Shown in pieces: positions 6,039 to 10,367 of a DNA stretch of 10,367 bases; position 1 is the first letter of the stretch; each line of letters opens with the position of its first letter. The stretch comes from Eubacterium sp. (GTDB lineage: Bacteria; Bacillota; Clostridia; Lachnospirales; Lachnospiraceae), in contig JAILSA010000240.1 in the NCBI GenBank assembly GCA_024697885.1, positions 1 to 10,367 on the forward strand, read 5' to 3'. The translations under genes and the position numbers were made by a program. The notes under the pieces are model-generated. The model was given only the letters and a program-made list of their open reading frames with translations, ran no database searches and was not told where the DNA came from.

Positions 6039-8855
6039 ATGGAAAAAAGAAAGAGACTTGTTGCATTGTTGTTGTCCCTTGCTATGGTATTTACAAGCCT
6101 TGTAGGGATTGGCCCAGACAAGCGAGTGCTGGCAGCTAGTGAAATAAGCCTGTCAGTTGACACTTCTACCAAAACGGGACAAAACCAGGCGGATGTTCAA
6201 ATACAGTCCACGGCTTATGACACTCAGTCAGAGTTATCAGCAGCAGGTGTGACCGATTTGAATGTAAATTTAAATATTTCATCCTTTGGCCAGAACTCCG
6301 ATGGTACAGCCGGAGTGATGATTTACTTTTGGGATGGCTCTACCTGGCACAACACCTGGTATGATTTGTCTACCGGAAGCATGGCTCTTTCCTATAATAT
6401 TTCTTCCTATCTGAGTGGAAGTAATGATGTAAACTATGGAATCCAGTTTTCCAATGTTTCTAGCGTGACCTACAGTATCACTTCAGCTAGTTTGACTGTG
6501 GGGGGAAGTAGTTCTTCAAGCACCAGCACTAACTCCAAGATTGAGATCACAGACAACTTTGCGAAAGTTTTGGAAACCGCTCTTTATTTCTATGACGCCA
6601 ATATGTGTGGCTGCGATGTCTCTGAAAAATCAGGTTTGACCTGGAGAGGCAACTGTCATACCTGCGATCAGACAGCAACTTATAATGGACAGACTGTGGA
6701 TGTCAGCGGTGGCTTTCACGATGCGGGAGACCATATAAAATTTGGCCTGCCAGGTGGTTATTCTGCCACTATGTTGGGCTTGAGTTACTATGAGTATAAG
6801 GATGCCTACCTTCAGACAGGAACATCCTCACATTTGAAAAAAATTACAGATCATTTTGCAGATTATTTTAAGAGATGTATTGTAAGGGAAAATGGTAAAA
6901 TGGTAGCTTTTGCCTACCAGTGCGGTAATGGAACTGATCATAATTACTGGGGAGCGCCGGAGGACCAGTCAGAGTCTCAGCGCGGAGGAGTTTATTTTGC
7001 GGATTCTTCCAATCCAGCTACAGATCAGGTGAGCCAGGTGGCAGCCTCCCTTGCTTTGCAATATTTGAATTTCGGGGATGAGGAATGCTTAAGCGCGGCA
7101 GAGGAACTTTTTGCATTTGCCATGAATAACAGCAAATCTGTTCCGACAGGTGGAGAAACCACTGAGTTTTACAATTCTGCAGAGTGGAAGGACGATTATT
7201 GTCTTGCGGCTGCTCTTTTGTATAAGGCCACAGGAGATTCTACTTATAAGAATCAATATAGCGCCTACAGCGGAAGTCTGAATCCCTATGCATGGCTGTC
7301 CTGGGACCGTGTGGATTCCCTTGCCATTTTGTATGGAGAAAATAGTATAACAGGAATTTTGAATTGTTATAACAATATGAAAAGTGGTGGAACTATCTTA
7401 GATGGTACCTACTGCGCTCTGCTGGAGTGGGCAAGTGCAAGATACAATTGCAATATTCAGACGCTGGGCCTTCTCTGCGATAAATATGCAGGAACGACAG
7501 ACAAGACTGCCTGGGCAGAGACTCAGATGGATTATATTATGGGAAACAATTCCTACAACAATTGTTTCATTACAGGATTTAATGAAAATTCTAGCAAGTA
7601 TCCACATCACAGGGCAGCCTCTGGCTATACAGGTGGAGTACAGGCGACCAAGGAGCAGGCCCATGTTTTGATTGGAGCTCTGGTGGGGGGACCTCGTCCA
7701 GACGGATACTATCAGGACTTGGCTACAGATTACAAATGTAACGAGGTGGCAAATGACTACAATGCAGGTTTGGTATTTGCTGCAGCAGGTCTTTACCTGG
7801 CAAATAAAGATGATGGAAATCAAAAGGTTGTAGATCCAGCCAGCCTTTCTGGTGTTAAATCCACAGAGAAGTTGGATAATACTTTGACTCTGGATTATGA
7901 GGGGGATGAACCGGAGGAAAATACAGCGACGGCTACAGCAACCCCTACCGCTACACCAACGGCAACACCAACGGCAACAGTGGCGCCTACGGCGACACCA
8001 AAGGCGACAGCTACCCCAACAGTAGCACCTACTGCGACACCAACAGCCACGGCGACACCAAAGGCAACAGCTACGCCAACAGTAGCACCTACTGCGACAC
8101 CAAAGGCGACAGCTACCCCAACAGTGGCACCAACAGCCACAGTAGCACCAAAGGCAACAGTGGCGCCTACGGCGACACCAACAGCTACACCAACGGCAAA
8201 GGCAGTAGCGACACCAACTGCGACACCAACAGTAGCACCAACTGCCACACCAACGGCAAAGGCAGCAGCGACACCAACGGTAGCACCAACTGCCACACCA
8301 ACAGCAACGGCAGCGCCAACAACCACAGCTACAGCAACAGCCACAGCAACGGTAGCGCCAACTGTAACAGCAACAGTAGCGCCAACTGCTACAGCAACAT
8401 CGGCACCAACAGTAACACCAACTGCCACACCAGTAAATGGCAGTATGGCTACAAGTGTACCAGGAGACAATGAGTCTAATCTGGGAGATGCGGTAGTGCC
8501 ACCTGAAGTTACAATTTCTAATGGAACTACTCCAACTTCTGAGACAAGTGAGACAAGCAAGGTCAAGGTGACATCCATTAAAATCAAGGCGAAGAAGAAG
8601 GCTAAGGTTGGAAAGAAAATAAAATTAAAGGCCACAGCCAAGATTAATGGTAAGCGTCGCAAAATCACCCAAAAACTTTTAAAGAAGTATGGCCTCAAGA
8701 TTAAGTGGTCCGTAAGTCCAAAGAAAAAGGCCAAGGTTCTCAAAAAGAAAAAAGCCAATGCCAAATTAAAGTTGAAGAAGAAGGGCAAGATTACAGTTAA
8801 GTGCAAGATCTCTTCGAAAAAAGGCAAAAAGATAATAAAGATTCTTAAGAGATAA
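6039..8855 (+). CDS. Secreted multidomain family 9 glycoside hydrolase (endoglucanase)
   Basis: A 938-residue secreted cellulase. Layout: signal peptide 1-33 (basic KRKR, hydrophobic core, cleavage near VLAA/S); beta-rich domain about 34-155, perhaps carbohydrate-binding but not recognised; Ser/Thr linker 157-166; GH9 catalytic domain about 168-592; Thr/Pro/Ala linker 629-798; lysine-rich domain 841-938. GH9 marks are GGFHDAGDH with D228 and D231 (water activation/nucleophile pair), PHHRAASG at 522-529 (substrate-binding His/Arg), and [10 protein letters not shown] with E569 as the general acid. All catalytic residues are present, so the enzyme should cleave beta-1,4-glucan internally or processively outside the cell. 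No dockerin, LPxTG motif or SLH domain is seen; the basic tail may hold it on the anionic cell surface. It has its own promoter and no partner genes. Function class is sure; the roles of the outer domains are inferred. Confidence 0.93.
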   Translation: MEKRKRLVALLLSLAMVFTSLVGIGPDKRVLAASEISLSVDTSTKTGQNQADVQIQSTAYDTQSELSAAGVTDLNVNLNISSFGQNSDGTAGVMIYFWDGSTWHNTWYDLSTGSMALSYNISSYLSGSNDVNYGIQFSNVSSVTYSITSASLTVGGSSSSSTSTNSKIEITDNFAKVLETALYFYDANMCGCDVSEKSGLTWRGNCHTCDQTATYNGQTVDVSGGFHDAGDHIKFGLPGGYSATMLGLSYYEYKDAYLQTGTSSHLKKITDHFADYFKRCIVRENGKMVAFAYQCGNGTDHNYWGAPEDQSESQRGGVYFADSSNPATDQVSQVAASLALQYLNFGDEECLSAAEELFAFAMNNSKSVPTGGETTEFYNSAEWKDDYCLAAALLYKATGDSTYKNQYSAYSGSLNPYAWLSWDRVDSLAILYGENSITGILNCYNNMKSGGTILDGTYCALLEWASARYNCNIQTLGLLCDKYAGTTDKTAWAETQMDYIMGNNSYNNCFITGFNENSSKYPHHRAASGYTGGVQATKEQAHVLIGALVGGPRPDGYYQDLATDYKCNEVANDYNAGLVFAAAGLYLANKDDGNQKVVDPASLSGVKSTEKLDNTLTLDYEGDEPEENTATATATPTATPTATPTATVAPTATPKATATPTVAPTATPTATATPKATATPTVAPTATPKATATPTVAPTATVAPKATVAPTATPTATPTAKAVATPTATPTVAPTATPTAKAAATPTVAPTATPTATAAPTTTATATATATVAPTVTATVAPTATATSAPTVTPTATPVNGSMATSVPGDNESNLGDAVVPPEVTISNGTTPTSETSETSKVKVTSIKIKAKKKAKVGKKIKLKATAKINGKRRKITQKLLKKYGLKIKWSVSPKKKAKVLKKKKANAKLKLKKKGKITVKCKISSKKGKKIIKILKR
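7923..8432 (+). repeat. Thr/Pro/Ala linker-coding tandem repeats within the GH9 gene
   Basis: About 170 codons that are nearly all ACN, CCN, GCN and GTN, with an occasional Lys. A 42-base unit encoding [14 protein letters not shown] occurs at 7992-8033, 8052-8093 and 8094-8135, with few base differences. A second pattern around PTATPTAKA recurs at about 8187-8290. It forms an extended, probably O-glycosylated linker. Near-identical DNA units suggest recent expansion and possible length variation between strains. Confidence 0.85.
8559..8852 (+). other. Polylysine-rich C-terminal domain of the GH9 enzyme
   Basis: Residues 841-938 contain 42 Lys and 3 Arg in 98 residues and no Asp or Glu. The opening VTSIKI, then [12 protein letters not shown] and later IKWSVSP, follow the strand spacing of bacterial Ig-like (Big_2) domains, with most exposed positions turned to Lys. 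Likely a strongly cationic module that binds anionic wall polymers, or charged plant polymers such as pectin; inference only. Confidence 0.7.
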
Positions 8856-8876
8856 TTTCACTCTGAGATAAATAAC

Positions 8877-8911
8877 TAGCGGCAGATTGGGGGCACCACC
8901 TTCTGCCGCTA
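8877..8911 (+). terminator. Hairpin after the GH9 gene, possible weak terminator
   Basis: A 10-bp perfect stem, TAGCGGCAGA (8877-8886) with TCTGCCGCTA (8902-8911), around a 15-base loop. It is the only strong hairpin between the cellulase and thiD. A run of As rather than Ts follows, so termination would be poor; 3'-end protection or partial read-through into thiD is as likely. Confidence 0.45.
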
Positions 8912-8915
8912 TAAA
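8887..8915 (+). promoter_or_regulatory. Weak candidate promoter for thiD
   Basis: TTGGGG (8887-8892) and TATAAA (8910-8915) are 17 bases apart, giving a start about 24 bases before the thiD ATG. The -35 is poor and the site overlaps the hairpin at 8877-8911, so transcription from the cellulase promoter is a fair alternative. Confidence 0.3.
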
Positions 8916-8945
8916 AAATAATGCAAGAAGAAAGAAGGATGAGAA

Positions 8946-9728
8946 ATGAAAACAGCATTAACAATCGCTGGAAGTGATTCTAGTGGAGGCGCCGGTATCC
9001 AAGCAGACCTTAAGACCATGACCATGCATGGAGTATATGCCATGTCCGCAATTACTGCCCTGACGGCTCAGAACACCACGGGAGTCACAGATATTATGGA
9101 AGTGACACCGGAATTTTTGACGGCACAGTTGGAAGCTATTTTTACGGATATTTATCCCGATGCAATTAAGACGGGAATGGTGGCTTCTTGCCAGCTCATA
9201 GAAACAATTGCTGATAATCTAAAAAAATATCAGGCAAAAAATATAGTAGTTGATCCCGTTATGGTAGCTACGAGTGGAGCAAGACTCATCAGTGAGGATG
9301 CTATAGAAACATTAAAAAAGGAACTTTTGCCTTTAGCCACCCTGGTAACACCAAATATACCTGAAGCTGAGGTTTTGTCAGGAATGACCATAAAAAATGA
9401 GGAAGAAATGATAGCCGCGGCAGAAAAAATCAGCGGGGAATACAAGTGTGCCGTGCTCTGTAAGGGAGGACATCAGGTAAACGATGCCAACGACTTGCTG
9501 TTCCGCCAGGGCTCTTATGTTTGGTTTAAGGGCAAGAGAATTGACAACCCAAATACCCACGGAACAGGATGTACCCTGTCAAGTGCCATTGCATCCAATC
9601 TGGCCAAGGGACAGGATTTGGACCAGGCAGTGAAAAATGCCAAGGATTATATATCGGGAGCTTTGGCTGCCATGCTGGATTTGGGGAAGGGAAGCGGCCC
9701 TATGGCTCATAATTTCCAAATACTGTAG
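8946..9728 (+). CDS. thiD: Hydroxymethylpyrimidine / phosphomethylpyrimidine kinase
   Basis: A 260-residue ribokinase-fold kinase that phosphorylates 4-amino-5-hydroxymethyl-2-methylpyrimidine (HMP) and then HMP phosphate, giving the pyrimidine half of thiamine. The N-terminus [16 protein letters not shown] is the ThiD signature, [13 protein letters not shown] follows, and the anion-hole motif [14 protein letters not shown] carries the catalytic-loop Cys209. Length is normal for ThiD. Some close relatives with the same motifs are pyridoxal kinases (PdxK/PdxY-like ThiD2 enzymes), so vitamin B6 salvage is a minor alternative. The ribosome site (AAGAAGGA, about 8932-8939) is moderate. No other thi gene is in the window and the upstream region lacks a TPP riboswitch, so it may serve salvage rather than a regulated biosynthetic operon. 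Confidence 0.92.
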   Translation: MKTALTIAGSDSSGGAGIQADLKTMTMHGVYAMSAITALTAQNTTGVTDIMEVTPEFLTAQLEAIFTDIYPDAIKTGMVASCQLIETIADNLKKYQAKNIVVDPVMVATSGARLISEDAIETLKKELLPLATLVTPNIPEAEVLSGMTIKNEEEMIAAAEKISGEYKCAVLCKGGHQVNDANDLLFRQGSYVWFKGKRIDNPNTHGTGCTLSSAIASNLAKGQDLDQAVKNAKDYISGALAAMLDLGKGSGPMAHNFQIL

Positions 9729-9760
9729 AGAATATCAAGAGAAAAAATAATAAAAAGTTG

Positions 9761-9789
9761 TTGACAAGGAAAAAATTCTAGTATATACT
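9761..9789 (+). promoter_or_regulatory. Near-consensus sigma-A promoter upstream of the asnB leader
   Basis: TTGACA (9761-9766) and TATACT (9784-9789) are separated by exactly 17 bases, the strongest promoter in the window. Expected start is near 9796. No other convincing promoter lies between it and the T-box, so it probably drives asnB, although an intrinsic terminator begins about 10 bases after the start. Confidence 0.88.
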
Positions 9790-9805
9790 GACAACTGTAA
9801 AAAGC

Positions 9806-9842
9806 AAAGGCGCTTTGGACTAGGTCCATTGCGCCTTTTTTT
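9806..9842 (+). terminator. Intrinsic terminator between promoter and T-box
   Basis: AAAGGCGC (9806-9813) pairs with GCGCC plus TTT (9831-9838), then a TT/TT internal loop, then TGGAC (9816-9820) with GTCCA (9824-9828) around TAG; seven Ts run 9836-9842. It could end thiD transcripts from upstream, but it also lies inside the transcript of the promoter at 9761-9789, which it would stop at about 45 bases. Confidence 0.85.
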
Positions 9843-9884
9843 ATTGCTTAAGCTTAACAATTTTACAAACGGAAAAGCATTTGA

Positions 9885-10099
9885 GCCAAGAAAAGTAACA
9901 CAGGAAATCATTGACAGCGAGTCTGGGGCAGTGGAAGCCAGATAACCGAGTCTGTGCGAAGAACACTTGGCGAGCTGCAATCCGAACAGGGAGACCTTAG
10001 TAGGTGCGCCGGAAGCCCCCGTTACCATGGGCCACGGCTTTGTTAGAAGCTAAAAGAACAAAGATAGGTGGTACAGCGAGAAACAGCACTTGCCCTATC
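9885..10099 (+). promoter_or_regulatory. T-box riboswitch leader, asparagine-specific
   Basis: Stem I begins with GCCAAG (9885-9890), pairing with CTTGGC (9966-9971); above it CACAG (9899-9903) pairs with CTGTG (9952-9956). The loop between has the AGTA motif (9894-9897) on one side and GAA on the other, placing the specifier AAC (Asn) at 9962-9964. The distal stem TCTGG/CCAGA (9922-9942) and the CCGGAAGCCCCCGTTA stretch near 10009-10024 are typical of clostridial T-boxes. The T-box proper, AGGTGGTACAGCGAG, is at 10066-10080, with GATAGG (10063-10068) pairing with CCTATC (10094-10099) as the antiterminator. TGGT (10069-10072) would pair with the tRNA 3' end. Uncharged tRNA-Asn should turn on the asparagine synthase that follows, matching gene function. 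No strong terminator follows the antiterminator. The stretch 9843-9884 holds nothing I recognise. Confidence 0.9.
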
Positions 10100-10131
10100 G
10101 GATGCTGAAAAAATTTTAGGAGGTTTTTGAT

Positions 10132-10367
10132 ATGTGTTCGATCATGGGTTATTGCGGTACAGGCTACGACCGAGAAAAATTCCAAGCGGGATTTGATGCA
10201 ACAATCTCAAGAGGACCAGACGACAGCAGAGTAGTAGACACAGGAAAAGGACTTTTGGGATTCCACAGACTGGCAATCATGGGTTTGACCCCAGAGGGAA
10301 TGCAACCATTTGAGAGAGACGGCAGTTATGTGGTCGGCAACGGAGAGATTTATGGTTTTGGAAAACT
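10132..10367 (+). CDS. asnB: Asparagine synthase (glutamine-hydrolysing), N-terminal glutaminase domain, 3' partial
   Basis: The first 78 codons of a class II glutamine amidotransferase of the AsnB type, cut by the right edge. After removal of Met1, Cys2 (MCSIMGYCG) is the N-terminal nucleophile that releases ammonia from glutamine. RGPDDSR, GFHRLAIMGL and NGEIYGF are the standard glutamine-binding segments of the AsnB glutaminase domain. The full protein should add an ATP-dependent synthetase domain that makes asparagine from aspartate. The start is fixed by AGGAGGT at 10118-10124, seven bases before the ATG. The Asn-type T-box upstream supports asparagine synthase over other class II amidotransferases such as GlmS or PurF. 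Length and synthetase domain cannot be checked here. Confidence 0.92.
   Translation, partial: MCSIMGYCGTGYDREKFQAGFDATISRGPDDSRVVDTGKGLLGFHRLAIMGLTPEGMQPFERDGSYVVGNGEIYGFGK

Noticed and set aside
5587..6066. Minus-strand open frame across the hairpin region
   Set aside because: It covers the operon terminator, the hairpins and the cellulase promoter, has no recognisable protein features and no convincing ribosome site.
7992..8135. Regular repeats resembling a CRISPR or other array
   Set aside because: Units are adjacent or separated by in-frame related codons, not unique spacers, and all encode linker peptide.
7895..8827. Long open frame (310 codons) on the minus strand opposite the GH9 linker and tail
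   Set aside because: Its low-complexity Val/Ala/Gly product is the mirror of ACN/CCN/GCN repeats; repeats without minus-strand stops make this frame by chance, and the GH9 gene is clearly the real one.
8870..8911. CTGAGATAA near the end of the cellulase gene as a TPP riboswitch
   Set aside because: Only a short piece resembles the conserved CUGAGA; the second conserved half (ACCUGAUCUGG...GCGUAGGGA type) is absent before thiD.
10027..10053. Eight-codon open frame inside the T-box leader as a leader peptide
   Set aside because: No ribosome site, not enriched in Asn codons, and it lies within conserved T-box structure.

Overview
The window most likely comes from an anaerobic, fibre-degrading member of the Lachnospiraceae or a related Clostridia lineage from gut or rumen. 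The grounds are strong AGGAGG-type ribosome sites, sigma-A promoters, a T-box leader, a secreted family 9 cellulase and ferredoxin-type iron-sulfur chemistry. [Eubacterium] cellulosolvens-like or Butyrivibrio-like bacteria would fit, but the species is inference. All genes lie on the plus strand.

Region 1 (1-5946) is a tightly packed six-gene operon that enters from the left edge and ends at a clear intrinsic terminator. It encodes the three parts of an opine-oxidase / hydroxyproline-dehydrogenase type flavin complex: an FAD/NAD(P) subunit with a cysteine-rich ferredoxin tail (5' end missing), a small BFD-type [2Fe-2S] protein, and a DAO-family FAD subunit. These are followed by a divergent PII signalling protein, an APC-family amino acid/amine permease and an ornithine-cyclodeaminase/mu-crystallin family protein. 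The inferred logic is import of an amino acid, amine or N-substituted amino acid, oxidation at a C-N bond with electrons passed through Fe-S centres, further processing by the OCD-family protein, and control of uptake by the PII protein. The substrate is not known.

Region 2 (5762-5946) is an unusual run of three strong hairpins followed by a terminator hairpin; the first hairpin overlaps the last stop codon of the operon.

Region 3 (5965-8911) is a monocistronic-looking gene for a large secreted GH9 endoglucanase with its own promoter. Its parts are a signal peptide, an unidentified beta-rich N-terminal domain, a GH9 catalytic domain, a Thr/Pro/Ala linker of about 170 residues built partly from tandem repeats, and an extremely lysine-rich C-terminal domain.

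Region 4 (8877-9728) carries thiD, for the pyrimidine branch of thiamine synthesis, without a visible TPP riboswitch.

Region 5 (9761-10367) is a near-consensus promoter, an intrinsic terminator almost directly after its start point, a T-box leader whose specifier reads AAC (Asn), and the first 78 codons of an asparagine synthase (asnB), which runs off the right edge.
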